Shown piece after piece: positions 28,523 to 38,168 of a stretch of 64,000 nucleotides of DNA. Position 1 is the first letter of the stretch; every line of letters starts with the position of its first letter. The stretch is from Blastococcus sp. (lineage in GTDB: Bacteria > Actinomycetota > Actinomycetes > Mycobacteriales > Geodermatophilaceae). The translations under genes were made by a program, and so were the position numbers. Below the pieces are notes generated by a model, which was not told where the DNA came from, searched no databases, and worked only from the letters and a program-made list of their open reading frames with translations. Location of the stretch: contig JAOPWM010000052.1 of assembly GCA_025965695.1 (NCBI GenBank), forward strand, positions 1 through 64,000, in the 5' to 3' direction.

Positions 28523-29556
28523 AGCGGGGTGCGGACGGACGGCGCTGCTAGCTTCCTCAGGTCGGCCACGACGGCCCGGCGCACGTCGTCGGACAGTGGT
28601 CCCTTGACGTACAACTGAGCACGGGTGAACAGATCGCCGTATCGGCGCTCGATCTCCGCAGCGACGCCGCTCGGCTCAGCCACCACTGCGACGGTGTCCA
28701 GCAGCTCGTCGTCGATGAGATCGCCCATCTCCCGCCAGCGACCAGCCTTCGACATCACGGTCAGCTCGGTCTGCAGGTCCCCCCAGCCGTGCAGTTCCAG
28801 CACCGGCCGATAGGCCGGCGTGGAGGCGTAGAAGGCGAGCTGCTCCTTCGTCGCTCGCTTCACCGCTGTCATCTCCCGCTCGTCCGCACCGGTGACGACG
28901 AACGGCATACCGCCCACCTCGAACCCGGCCATGGATTTGCCGGCCGACGCGCGACCGGCCGCGACCCAGGGCAACGTGACCTCGCGCAGATAGCGCTCGG
29001 TCGTGAACCCGTGGCACAGCAGCCCGTCAGCGACCTGGCCGGCCACCTGCGTCATGGCCGCGCCCACTCCGGCGAGCAGGATGCCCGGCGCCCCGTGCGG
29101 GTTGGGGCCCGGGTTGAACATCGGGGTCATGAGGGTGTGCTGGTAGAACTCGCCCTCGAACTTCAGCGGAACGCCCTCGTTCCAGGTCCGCCAGATCGCT
29201 CTGGTCGCCATCACGAGCTCACGCATGCGAGCCGCCGGCTGCGACCACGGCATCGAGAAACGACGGGTGATGTGTGCCTTCACCTGCGAGCCGAGCCCCA
29301 GCAGGAACCGGCCCTGGGAGAGCAGCTGGAGGTCATTGGCGGTGACCGCGAGCGTCATCGGTGACCTGGCGAATGCGACGGCGATCCCCGTGCTGATCTG
29401 GGCACGCGAGGTGGCGGACGCGACGAGGGCCGCGGCGAGGAAAGGGTCGTGCGCGGCCTCGATCAGGGAGACGCCGTCGTACCCCTCATCCTCGACGTGC
29501 CGAGCAGCCTGGAGAACGCGTCCCGGGGCCACGTCCAGCTGGAAATCGACCTTCAT
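28519..29556 (-). CDS. LLM-class (F420-dependent-like) oxidoreductase
   Basis: MKVDFQLDVAPGRVLQAARHVEDEGYDGVSLIEAAHDPFLAAALVASATSRAQISTGIAVAFARSPMTLAVTANDLQLLSQGRFLLGLGSQVKAHITRRF. Confidence 0.9.
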   Translation of the reverse strand: MKVDFQLDVAPGRVLQAARHVEDEGYDGVSLIEAAHDPFLAAALVASATSRAQISTGIAVAFARSPMTLAVTANDLQLLSQGRFLLGLGSQVKAHITRRFSMPWSQPAARMRELVMATRAIWRTWNEGVPLKFEGEFYQHTLMTPMFNPGPNPHGAPGILLAGVGAAMTQVAGQVADGLLCHGFTTERYLREVTLPWVAAGRASAGKSMAGFEVGGMPFVVTGADEREMTAVKRATKEQLAFYASTPAYRPVLELHGWGDLQTELTVMSKAGRWREMGDLIDDELLDTVAVVAEPSGVAAEIERRYGDLFTRAQLYVKGPLSDDVRRAVVADLRKLAAPSVRTPL

Positions 29557-29724
29557 CTGTCGGAACCTCTCTCGGGCAGCACGGGGCAGTGGTCGATCGC
29601 TCCGCGTGACGGCGGTGCTCCGCCGCCGCCGGGACGATGCGAGATGTCCCTCAGAAGGCCGGTCGTTGCAGGCGGCGGTCCGGGTGCGCGGCCGACCGCC
29701 CCACCCGGACCGCCGCCTGCCGGC

Positions 29725-31281
29725 TCAACGGACGCGCCGGTCCTGACCCACCCAGTAGGGCTCCCTCAACGCACGCCGGAAGACCTTCCCGACCGCCGTC
29801 TTGGGGATCTCCTCGATGATGTCGAGCGAGAGCGGCTTCTTGTAAGAAGCAAGCCCGGCGTCGCGGCAGTGCTGCTGGAGCTCGTCCAGCGTGAGCGTCG
29901 CGCCCGGCCGCAGTGAGACGCAGGCCTTGACCGCCTCTCCCCATTTCTCGTGGGGGATGCCGATGACGGCCACCTCGTTGACGGCCGGATGCGCCGCGAT
30001 GACGTCCTCGACCTCGCGCGGGTAGACGTTGAGGCCACCGCTGATCAGCATGTCGTTCTTGCGGTCGACGATGGTGATGTAACCCTCCTCGTCACTCGTC
30101 GCGAGGTCACCCATCCGGAACCAGCCGTCGACGTATACGGCGGCTGTTGCCTCGGGCTGTTCCCAGTACTCCTGGGACACCGCATCTCCCCGGACCCAGA
30201 GCTCCCCCATGTCGCCCTGGGCCACCTCCTTGCCGTCGTCGTCCGCGATCTTCACATCGAAGAAGGGGTTAGGACGGCCGCAGGAGCTCAGCCGCTCGGG
30301 ACGGTTGCGCAGGGCCTCCACGTGCTCCTCCGGAGACAGGATCGTGTTGTAGATCGTCCCGCTCTCGGTGGACCCGTACCCCTGCAGGAAGATCGGGCCG
30401 AAGACATCGATGGCCCTGTGGAGTGCCGCCGGCGCGATCGGCGACCCGGAATAGTAGATGCGGCGCAGGCTGCTCAGGTCATGGGACGCCGCACCAGGGT
30501 GGCTCGCCAGTGCGTTGATGATCGCCGGCGCAAGAATGGTGTGGGTGATGCGCTCCTGCTCCACGACGTCGAAGAACTTGTCGGCGTCGAACGACGGCAT
30601 CATGACCGACCTCGCCCCGCGGTACAGCGCGGGAGCCGTCAGGATGCCGGACTGGTGCGAGAGCGGACCCACGTGGACCAGCGCCGAATCCGGCCCCATG
30701 TCGCCCATGATGGTGGCGAGGATGTTCCGGTAGATGTTGACCCAGTTGCGGTGGGTGTAGATGGCCCCTTTGTAGCGCCCCGTCGTTCCCGACGTGTGGA
30801 ACACCAGGTACGGCGTCTCGTCCGGGAGCGCCTGCGGCTCCAGGGGCGTGGCCGCCGCCAGGAGCTGTTCGTAGTCGCCGCTGTCCCGCAGGCCGACGAC
30901 GCGCGTGGGGGGCGCCGCGCCGCTGTCGACGAGTTGCTGCACCAGCGCCGTGAACTCGGGTCCGGTGATGACCACCTTGGGCCGGACGTCGTTGAGGACC
31001 CAGGCGAACTCCCGCGCCGAGTCGCGATTGTTGAGGCGCCCCCGCATGGCACCGGTCATGGAGGCCGCGTTGTCGACCTCCACCCACTCGCTGCAGTTGC
31101 TCATCAGCGCGACGACCCGGTCGCCGGGTTCCACACCGAGCTCGACGAGGGCGCCCGCGAGCAGCTTGCTGCGCTCCCACATCTCCGTGAAGGACGATCT
31201 GCCGCGATCGTCGACCAGCGCCGTGCGATCACCGAACCGTCGCACAGCTGAGTGAACGAAGTCGTGGACCAAGACAGCCAC
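29725..31281 (-). CDS. Acyl-CoA synthetase (AMP-dependent, class I adenylate-forming)
   Basis: YLVFHTSGTTGRYKGAIYTHRNWVNIYRN...LQGYGSTESGTIYN...GWFRMGDLATSDEEGYITIVDRKNDMLISGGLNVYPREVEDVIAAHPAVNEVAVIG; GTG start after GGAGG. Confidence 0.92.
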   Translation of the reverse strand: MAVLVHDFVHSAVRRFGDRTALVDDRGRSSFTEMWERSKLLAGALVELGVEPGDRVVALMSNCSEWVEVDNAASMTGAMRGRLNNRDSAREFAWVLNDVRPKVVITGPEFTALVQQLVDSGAAPPTRVVGLRDSGDYEQLLAAATPLEPQALPDETPYLVFHTSGTTGRYKGAIYTHRNWVNIYRNILATIMGDMGPDSALVHVGPLSHQSGILTAPALYRGARSVMMPSFDADKFFDVVEQERITHTILAPAIINALASHPGAASHDLSSLRRIYYSGSPIAPAALHRAIDVFGPIFLQGYGSTESGTIYNTILSPEEHVEALRNRPERLSSCGRPNPFFDVKIADDDGKEVAQGDMGELWVRGDAVSQEYWEQPEATAAVYVDGWFRMGDLATSDEEGYITIVDRKNDMLISGGLNVYPREVEDVIAAHPAVNEVAVIGIPHEKWGEAVKACVSLRPGATLTLDELQQHCRDAGLASYKKPLSLDIIEEIPKTAVGKVFRRALREPYWVGQDRRVR

Positions 31282-31339
31282 ACGTGCCTCCAAGAGGTCA
31301 GGTCGCCGACCGGAGAGGCCTCGCGGTGACGTAGATCGC

Positions 31340-31419
31340 ACGCTAGGTCCGGACGTGAGTCGGTGTCAACTGGCTGGTTGGGTTTCTTCGTAACGGTAAT
31401 TTTTCTACTGGCGGGTTGG
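31340..31419 (-). promoter_or_regulatory. Promoter of the acyl-CoA synthetase with two direct-repeat operator copies
   Basis: TCAACTGGCTGGTTGG (31366-31381) and TCTACTGGCGGGTTGG (31404-31419), 14/16 identical, 38 bp apart; minus-strand TTGACA overlaps copy 1, TAGCGT at 31345-31340. Confidence 0.55.
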
Positions 31420-31848
31420 ATGCTGCGCGTCGTCCCGCACCCGCCTTCACCAGCACGCTCATCCGCTTTCCTCTCGCGGCGCGGGCGCACTTGAAGCCGT
31501 CAGGCCCCGGCAGACCGGCGCGACGTCGTGGGACCACTCGAGCGGGATGGGGCGAGCCGCCGACCGCCAAGCACCCACCTCCGCCCGGACGGCGGCTGGC
31601 AGGGGCGCTCGGGGTCCGCCCGATACCAGGCGGCCCCTGGACCTCGATGGGCACCGGCGTTCGGATCTGAGCCCGGATACGCGAGCCCACAGCCGCTGCG
31701 CACCGCCTCCACCTCGGACAGCCCGGCCCGACCAGTGACGCGAGCTTGCGGGGCGCCGGGCCTCTGCCCTCCCGCTCGAGCGCGGTGCCTCGCGGAACCA
31801 CGAAAAGGACGTCCATTCCCGCAGCCACGGGAGCCGAAAGAGCGAAGA

Positions 31849-32685
31849 ATGGCCACCCTCCCCTCCTCATCGGAGCTCACCATGCCACTGCGACTGCACC
31901 TCCCCCACCGCACGACGGCCGGCTCCGCTCCCTCCGAAGAACGGCCAGGCCTCGGGGCCCGCGTCTACACCGTCCAGCGCGCCGGCGCCGTCATCGTGGC
32001 GCTGTTCCTGCTGGTCTTCGCCGGGCTCGGCTTCGCGAGCGGCCAGCACTTCCTCTCGACCCGGGGTCAACCGGTCCTGGGGATGTCCTCCAACGGCCTG
32101 CTGTCGACCATCTCCGTGGTCGTCGCGCTCGTGCTCCTCGCCGCCGCCGCGCGCAGTGCACGCACCGCATCGACGGTCATGATCGTCCTGGGCCCGCTGT
32201 TCCTGCTCTCCGCGTTCGTCAACTCGATCGTGCTGGAGACCCGCCTCAATGTGCTGGCGTTCCAGCTCAGCAACGTGGTCTTCTCCGTCGTGGTCGGGCT
32301 GCTCATGCTGCTGCTCGGTGCCTACGGCCGGGTCGGTGGTCACCTCCCGCCGGACAGTCCGTACGCCCATCCGGCGACCGCCGAAGCGGACTACGTCGAC
32401 GAACGCCCCAGCACGCCGGAGGAGTTCGCCGCCGAGGTGGCGATGCGCGAGGCCGAGATCGCCGTCGTCCAGCACACTGCCACTCCGGACCAGATCCTCC
32501 GGGTCCAGGCGATGGCGCAGATGCACACCCAGGCGGATCGACGGCGGGTGTGGATGGAGTTGGACGCGGCGGATGAGGAGAGAGCTCGCCGAGCCGCGAC
32601 CTCGCCGGGCCAAGGTGCCCCCGTCCCCCACCCGCGTCCTGGCGGGCACCTGCCCTGGCACCGGGTAGGCCCACGCCGCAGCTGA
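31849..32685 (+). CDS. DUF4383-like four-TM membrane protein
   Basis: RVYTVQRAGAVIVALFLLVFAGLGFASGQHFLSTRGQPVLGMSSNGLLSTISVVVALVLLAAAARSARTASTVMIVLGPLFLLSAFVNSIVLETRLNVLAFQLSNVVFSVVVGLLMLLLGAYGR. Confidence 0.75.
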   Translation: MATLPSSSELTMPLRLHLPHRTTAGSAPSEERPGLGARVYTVQRAGAVIVALFLLVFAGLGFASGQHFLSTRGQPVLGMSSNGLLSTISVVVALVLLAAAARSARTASTVMIVLGPLFLLSAFVNSIVLETRLNVLAFQLSNVVFSVVVGLLMLLLGAYGRVGGHLPPDSPYAHPATAEADYVDERPSTPEEFAAEVAMREAEIAVVQHTATPDQILRVQAMAQMHTQADRRRVWMELDAADEERARRAATSPGQGAPVPHPRPGGHLPWHRVGPRRS

Positions 32686-32760
32686 CGACGCCGCCCCGGT
32701 GCTGATCAGCCGTGACCCACGGCGCGCGTGCGCCCTGCCCCGCCCGGGGAGGCCATCGGC

Positions 32761-33525
32761 ATGGAAGCCACCTATCCCGACCTGCGGCACAAAACCGTGC
32801 TCGTCACCGGCGGCTCGCGCGGCATCGGCGCCCACACCGCCCGGGCCTTCGCCGCCCAGGGTGCGAAGGTCTGCATCGTCGGCCGCGACCGCGACGCCCT
32901 GGACGGGGTCGTTTCCGACATCACCTCGGGCGGCGCCACCGCGATCGCCGTCGCCGCCGATGTCACCGACGCCGCCGCCCTTGCCCGCGTCCGCGAGCAG
33001 ACCGAGACCCGGCTCGGTCCGGTCGACGTGCTCGCTGTCTTCGCCGGCGGCCAGGGCGCGCCGGTCCCTACGCCGGAGCTGACCGAGCAGCACTGGCGGC
33101 AGGTCCTCGACTCCGAGTTGACCTCGGCGTTCCTCACCATCCAGGCGTTCCTGCCCGGGATGCTCGAGCGCGGCGCCGGGGCGATCCTGACCATGTCGTC
33201 GTCGGCCGGCCGCCAACCCAGCCAGGCCAATCTGGCCTACGGCGTCGCCAAGGCCGGCCTGGTGATGCTCACCCGCCACCTGGCCACCGAGGTAGGCCCG
33301 CGCGGCGTGCGGGTCAACGCAATCGCGCCGTCGTCCATCCGCACCGAGAAGGTCGCCACGCACATGCCCGCTGCGGTACAGGAGCAGGTTGCGGCGATGC
33401 ACCCGCTGCGCCGGCTCGGCGCGCCCGACGACGTCGCCCAGGTGGCCCTCTTCCTCGCGTCCGACGCCGCCTCCTGGCTCACGGGCCTCACCATCGACGT
33501 CGCGGGCGGCCGGGTCGCCGGGTGA
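32761..33525 (+). CDS. SDR family oxidoreductase
   Basis: KTVLVTGGSRGIGAHTARAFAAQGAKVCIVGRDRDAL...YGVAKAGLVMLTRHLATEVGPRGVRVNAIAPSSIRTEKV. Confidence 0.92.
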   Translation: MEATYPDLRHKTVLVTGGSRGIGAHTARAFAAQGAKVCIVGRDRDALDGVVSDITSGGATAIAVAADVTDAAALARVREQTETRLGPVDVLAVFAGGQGAPVPTPELTEQHWRQVLDSELTSAFLTIQAFLPGMLERGAGAILTMSSSAGRQPSQANLAYGVAKAGLVMLTRHLATEVGPRGVRVNAIAPSSIRTEKVATHMPAAVQEQVAAMHPLRRLGAPDDVAQVALFLASDAASWLTGLTIDVAGGRVAG

Positions 33526-33694
33526 GCCCTTTCGCGACCGGCCCGCTCCACCGGCCCGATCCCCTCTGCGTGAGGACCCTGGAGCGGGTCGCTGCATGAC
33601 GCGGGGACTGCCGACTCCTGGGCGACATGTCGTCATGTCGCCCCGCGGACGGCCGCTGGGTAGCCTTCACGAGGCTGGGCCGTCGCGGTTCGTC

Positions 33695-33732
33695 GGAGCC
33701 TTGTTTCGGAGCCTTGTTTTCGAGCCTTGTTC
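33695..33732. repeat. Three tandem 13-bp repeats, core GAGCCTTGTT
   Basis: GAGCC begins at 33696, 33709 and 33722: GGAGCCTTGTTTC GGAGCCTTGTTTTC GAGCCTTGTTC, just upstream of the CoA-transferase. Confidence 0.85.
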
Positions 33733-33766
33733 CGGCAGCCGCATCCCTCGAAGCAGGTGATGTGCC

Positions 33767-35290
33767 ATGCCAAGAAGCGGACGCATCCGCTACCCCGCGC
33801 TGGCTCGGAAGGTCGTCCCCGCCGATGTGGCTGCGGCGATGATCGGTCCGGGCGCCACCGTCGGGATGAGCGGGTTCACCGGCGCGGGCTATCCCAAAGA
33901 GGTCCCACTCGCTCTCGCGAAACGAATCGCCGAAGCCAACGCATCCGGCGCTCGTTTCAGGATCAACGTCTGGACCGGCGCGTCCACCGCCCCGGAACTG
34001 GACGGAGCCCTCGCGGCAGCCGACGGGATCGAACTGCGGCTGCCGTACCAGTCCGACCCGGTCAGCCGCGAGAAGATCAACAGCGGCCACATGGAGTACA
34101 TCGACGTCCACCTGTCGCACGTCGCGCAGATGGTGTGGGAAGGCTTTCTCGGGCATCTCGACGTCGCCCTGATCGAGGTCAGCGGGATCACCGCGGACGG
34201 ACGCCTCATCCCCTCGTCCTCGGTCGGCAACAACAAGACCTGGATCGACCGGGCCGACGCGGTGATCCTCGAGGTCAACTCCTGGCAGAGCCCCTACCTC
34301 GACGGGATGCACGACATCTACTACGGCACCGCGTTGCCACCGAACCGCGTGCCGATCCAGCTGGTCCGGCCTGGTGACCGGATCGGCGAGCCGTATCTGC
34401 GCTGCCCGCCGGAGAAGGTCATCGCAGTGGTGGAGACCGACGCGCCCGATCGCAACAGCGCCTTCACCCCACCCGACGAGGCCTCACGGCAGATCGCCGG
34501 GCATCTCATCGAGTTCCTCGAGCACGAGGTCGCCCGGGGACGGCTGCCGGCCGAGCTGCTCCCGGTCCAGTCGGGAGTGGGCAACGTGGCGAATGCGGCG
34601 CTCGCGGAGTTGGCGCAGTCGCGGTTCGAGAACCTCACCGCCTACACCGAGGTCATCCAGGACGGCATGCTCGGCCTGCTCAAGTCGGGGACGCTGTCGG
34701 TGGCGTCCGCGACCGCCTTCTCCCTGAGCCCCGACGCGGTCGCCGAGTTCAACGACAACGCGCGGGACTATCGGGACCGGATCGTGCTCCGCCCGCAGGA
34801 GATCAGCAATCATCCCGAACTCGTGCGGCGGCTGGGCGTGCTGGCCATGAACGGGGTGATCGAGGCCGACATCTACGGCAACGTCAATTCCACGCACCTC
34901 ATGGGCAGCCGGATCCAGAACGGCATCGGTGGGTCGGGCGACTTCGCGCGCAACGCCTACATATCGTTCTTCGTCACACCCTCGACGGCGAAGGGGGGCG
35001 CCATCTCCAGCATCGTGCCCATGGTCTCGCACGTGGACCACACCGAGCACGACGTCAACGTGATCGTCACCGAGCAGGGGCTCGCCGATCTGCGCGGGCT
35101 GGCGCCGCGCCGCCGGGCCCGCCTGCTGATCGACAACTGCGCGCATCCGGACTACCGGCCCCTGCTCGAGGACTACTTCGACCGGGCGCTCAGCGGTGCC
35201 TTCGGCCGGCACACTCCCCATCTGCTCGAAGAGTCGCTGAGCTGGCACGCGCGGTACGTGCAGACGGGAAGCATGATGCCGCAGCGCTGA
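33767..35290 (+). CDS. Acetyl-CoA hydrolase/transferase family protein
   Basis: GATVGMSGFTGAGYPKEVPLALAKRIAE...GFLGHLDVALIEVSGITADGRLIPSSSVGNNKTWIDRADAVILEVN...IVPMVSHVDHTEHDVNVIVTEQGLADLRGLAPRRRARLLIDNCAHPDYRPLLEDY. Confidence 0.93.
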   Translation: MPRSGRIRYPALARKVVPADVAAAMIGPGATVGMSGFTGAGYPKEVPLALAKRIAEANASGARFRINVWTGASTAPELDGALAAADGIELRLPYQSDPVSREKINSGHMEYIDVHLSHVAQMVWEGFLGHLDVALIEVSGITADGRLIPSSSVGNNKTWIDRADAVILEVNSWQSPYLDGMHDIYYGTALPPNRVPIQLVRPGDRIGEPYLRCPPEKVIAVVETDAPDRNSAFTPPDEASRQIAGHLIEFLEHEVARGRLPAELLPVQSGVGNVANAALAELAQSRFENLTAYTEVIQDGMLGLLKSGTLSVASATAFSLSPDAVAEFNDNARDYRDRIVLRPQEISNHPELVRRLGVLAMNGVIEADIYGNVNSTHLMGSRIQNGIGGSGDFARNAYISFFVTPSTAKGGAISSIVPMVSHVDHTEHDVNVIVTEQGLADLRGLAPRRRARLLIDNCAHPDYRPLLEDYFDRALSGAFGRHTPHLLEESLSWHARYVQTGSMMPQR

Positions 35291-35972
35291 CCCTCAGCTC
35301 TGCCCTCCGATGCGTCAGCTGCAGGTCCGCGGGATCGCTGAAGTACGGGGCGCTCTGCGGGGTGCCGGCGGAACCGAGCGTCATCGGGCGAGAGGTCGCG
35401 ACGCACCAGCCGAGGGCGGTCTCCGGCAGCCGGTCGCCGCCGCTCAGCACGGCCTCGCGTGTGGCATCGCCGCCCACCCGCGTGTCGTTCGGCACGTGGG
35501 AGACGGTCGACCGGCTGACCGCGGCGAGCCGCGCCTCATCCGTCTCGCCGGACATGGCGCCCCTCGTGTCGAGCGCATGACAGCAGCCTGACGACCGGTC
35601 ACGGAAGGTCTTGCGCGTGCCCTTACCGGCCTTTACGGTTCCGCCCACACCGGCTGGTCAGGCGGGTGGTCCAACCGCGCATGAGGTCGGGCGGTCGTTG
35701 ATGCGCACTCCACTTCCCGGCCTCGCCGAGCGGCTCCATCCGGCCGCGACGTGCACCGGTCCGGCCCCGTGACGGGGCGACGGCCAGCAGCTGCCGGCCG
35801 GTTCCTCCCACCACGACGGCTCGCCGTCGCGGTGGTCATCGTGCGTCCTGAGACGGCCGCGCCTCTCGCACCACCGCGGCAGACGGGCGACGCGCCCCCA
35901 CTGTCCAGCGAACTCCCACCCAGCAGACCGAGGCACCCGTCGTCCACGGGGGCTCGACAGGAGGACCCAATC

Positions 35973-37022
35973 ATGCGTTCCACGTCCCGCACCCCCCGCG
36001 CGGTCACCTTCGCCGTGACCGCACTCACCCTGTCCGCCCTGATCGCCGGTTGCACCAGCACCAAGAGCGGCGGCAGCGACAGCGGGGGCGGTGGCAGCAG
36101 CGGCACCGTCAAGATCGGGTTGATCACGAAGACCGACTCGAACCCCTACTTCATCTCGATGCGCGATGCCGCGCAGGCCGAGGCGCAGAAGATGGGCGCC
36201 GAGCTGACCGCTGCAGCCGGGACCGCCGACGGCGACAACGACAGCCAGGTCACGGCGGTGCAGAACATGATCGCCTCCGGCGTGAAGGCCATCCTGATCA
36301 CGCCGAACGACTCCAAGGCCATCGTCCCGACTCTGCTGCAGGCGCAGCAGAAGGGCGTCTTCGTCGCCGCCCTGGACACCCAGACCGACGGCAACAAGGG
36401 CGTGGACGCCACGTGGGCCACCGACAACACAAAGGCCGGCGAGCAGCAGGGCGCCTACGTCAAGGCCGCGCTCGGCTCCACTACGCCGGTGCTCGCCATG
36501 CTCGACCTGCAGCCCGGCGTCTCGGTCGGTGACCAGCGGCACAGCGGCTTCCTCTCCGGCATGGGCCTGACCGACAGCAGCCCGCAGATCGCCGGGAAGG
36601 AGAACACCAGCGGCGACCAGGGCAAGGGCCAGACGGCCATGGAGAACCTGCTGCAGAAGGACCCGAACATCAACTCCGTCTACACGATCAACGAGCCGGC
36701 CGCGATCGGCGCCGCCACCGCCCTGAAGAACGCCGGCAAGACCGACTCTGTGATCGTCGGCTCCATCGACGGCGGTTGCGCAGGCGTCACGGCCGTCAAA
36801 AACGGCCAGATCGCGGCCACGGTCATGCAGTTCCCGGCGAAGATGGCCGTCGCGGGCGTGGACGCCGCGGTCGCTTTCGCGAAGGACGGCAGCAAGCCCA
36901 CCGTCCCCACCACCGGCTACATCGACACCGGTGTGCAGCTGATCACCGACAAGCCGCTCGGTGGCCTCGACTCCAAGGACACCACCTGGGGCCTGCAGAA
37001 CTGCTGGGGCGGCAAGTCCTGA
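35973..37022 (+). CDS. frcB: Sugar ABC transporter substrate-binding lipoprotein (fructose FrcB-like)
   Basis: Lipobox LIAGC; VKIGLITKTDSNPYFISMRDAAQAEAQKMGAELTAAAGTADGDNDSQVTAVQNMIASGVKAILITPNDSKAIVPTL. Confidence 0.85.
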   Translation: MRSTSRTPRAVTFAVTALTLSALIAGCTSTKSGGSDSGGGGSSGTVKIGLITKTDSNPYFISMRDAAQAEAQKMGAELTAAAGTADGDNDSQVTAVQNMIASGVKAILITPNDSKAIVPTLLQAQQKGVFVAALDTQTDGNKGVDATWATDNTKAGEQQGAYVKAALGSTTPVLAMLDLQPGVSVGDQRHSGFLSGMGLTDSSPQIAGKENTSGDQGKGQTAMENLLQKDPNINSVYTINEPAAIGAATALKNAGKTDSVIVGSIDGGCAGVTAVKNGQIAATVMQFPAKMAVAGVDAAVAFAKDGSKPTVPTTGYIDTGVQLITDKPLGGLDSKDTTWGLQNCWGGKS

Positions 37023-37142
37023 TCATGACGGGCTGGTCGTGTCGGCGCCTGCGCCGGCGCGACCAGCCCGGCGAACCGGCGTGGTCCAGGACGTCGCCGG
37101 TCCGCACCTCACCAGCGCTCGGCGACAGGAAAGGCGCCCGAC

Positions 37143-38168
37143 ATGACCGGCTCGCTCCAGGCCGCGGAAGAAGAGGCTCCCGCGGCTCCAGACACCTCCG
37201 GCACACGTGCCGCCACGATCACGGACCGGATCTTCCGCAACCCCGTCCTCGGACCGTTGGGCGCGCTGATCGTCCTGATCATCGCCTTCTCGATCCTCAC
37301 CCAGAACTTCCTGAGCGTGGACAACACCTCGCTCATCCTTCAGCAGTCCGTGGTCGTCGGGACCCTCGCCCTGGGCCAGACGATCATCATCCTGACCGGC
37401 GGCATCGACCTGGCCAACGGGGCGATCATGGTGCTGGCGTCCCTTGTCATCGCCAAGCTGGCCGCGGGCGGCGTGGGTCAGCAGTGGCCGGCCATGTTCG
37501 TCGGCCTGCTCCTGTGCGCACTCCTCGGGGCGATCTCCGGGTTGCTCGTCTCCCGGTTGGGCCTGCCCCCGTTCATCGTCACCCTGGGGTTGCTGACGAT
37601 CCTGCAGGCGACGTCGCGGCTGTACACCAAGCAGACACTGCTCGTCGACGAAGGCCCGCTGACGTTCCTGTCCAAGGGCGGGTACCTGTTCGGGCAGTTC
37701 CAGATCACCATCGGCGTCGTGGTCGTCCTGCTCAGCGTGGCGGTCCTGCACTTCTCCCTCACTCGAACGTCCTGGGGGCGGCACGTCTACGCCGTCGGCA
37801 ACAACGACCTGGCCGCCAAGCGCACCGGCATCAACGTCCGGCGCGTCCTGCTCTCGGTGTACGTGCTTGCCGGCCTGCTGTACGCATTGGCGGCCCTGCA
37901 GGCCTTCGGCCGTAGTCCCGCCACCTCGCCGAACGCGTTCCCGACCGCGAACCTCGACACCATCACCGCCGTCGTCATCGGCGGCACCAGCCTGTTCGGT
38001 GGCCGCGGCACGGTCCTGGGGAGCTACCTGGGTGCGCTGATCGTCCTGGTCCTGCAGTCCGGTCTCACCCAGGCGGGCATCGACCCGCTGTACCAGAACA
38101 TCGTCACCGGCGTGCTCGTCATCGCCGCCGTCGCCCTCGACGCCATCACCCGGAGGAAGGCCCGATGA
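37143..38168 (+). CDS. frcC: Sugar ABC transporter permease (FrcC-like)
   Basis: NFLSVDNTSLILQQSVVVGTLALGQTIIILTGGIDLANGAIMVLASLVIAKLA...GIPPFIVTLG-like segment; RbsC/FrcC family. Confidence 0.85.
   Translation: MTGSLQAAEEEAPAAPDTSGTRAATITDRIFRNPVLGPLGALIVLIIAFSILTQNFLSVDNTSLILQQSVVVGTLALGQTIIILTGGIDLANGAIMVLASLVIAKLAAGGVGQQWPAMFVGLLLCALLGAISGLLVSRLGLPPFIVTLGLLTILQATSRLYTKQTLLVDEGPLTFLSKGGYLFGQFQITIGVVVVLLSVAVLHFSLTRTSWGRHVYAVGNNDLAAKRTGINVRRVLLSVYVLAGLLYALAALQAFGRSPATSPNAFPTANLDTITAVVIGGTSLFGGRGTVLGSYLGALIVLVLQSGLTQAGIDPLYQNIVTGVLVIAAVALDAITRRKAR

Noticed and set aside
35761-35840. Hairpin CCACCACGACGGCTCGCCGTCGCGGTGG as a riboswitch upstream of frcB
   Set aside because: Single GC-rich hairpin with no recognised aptamer core; common by chance in this composition.
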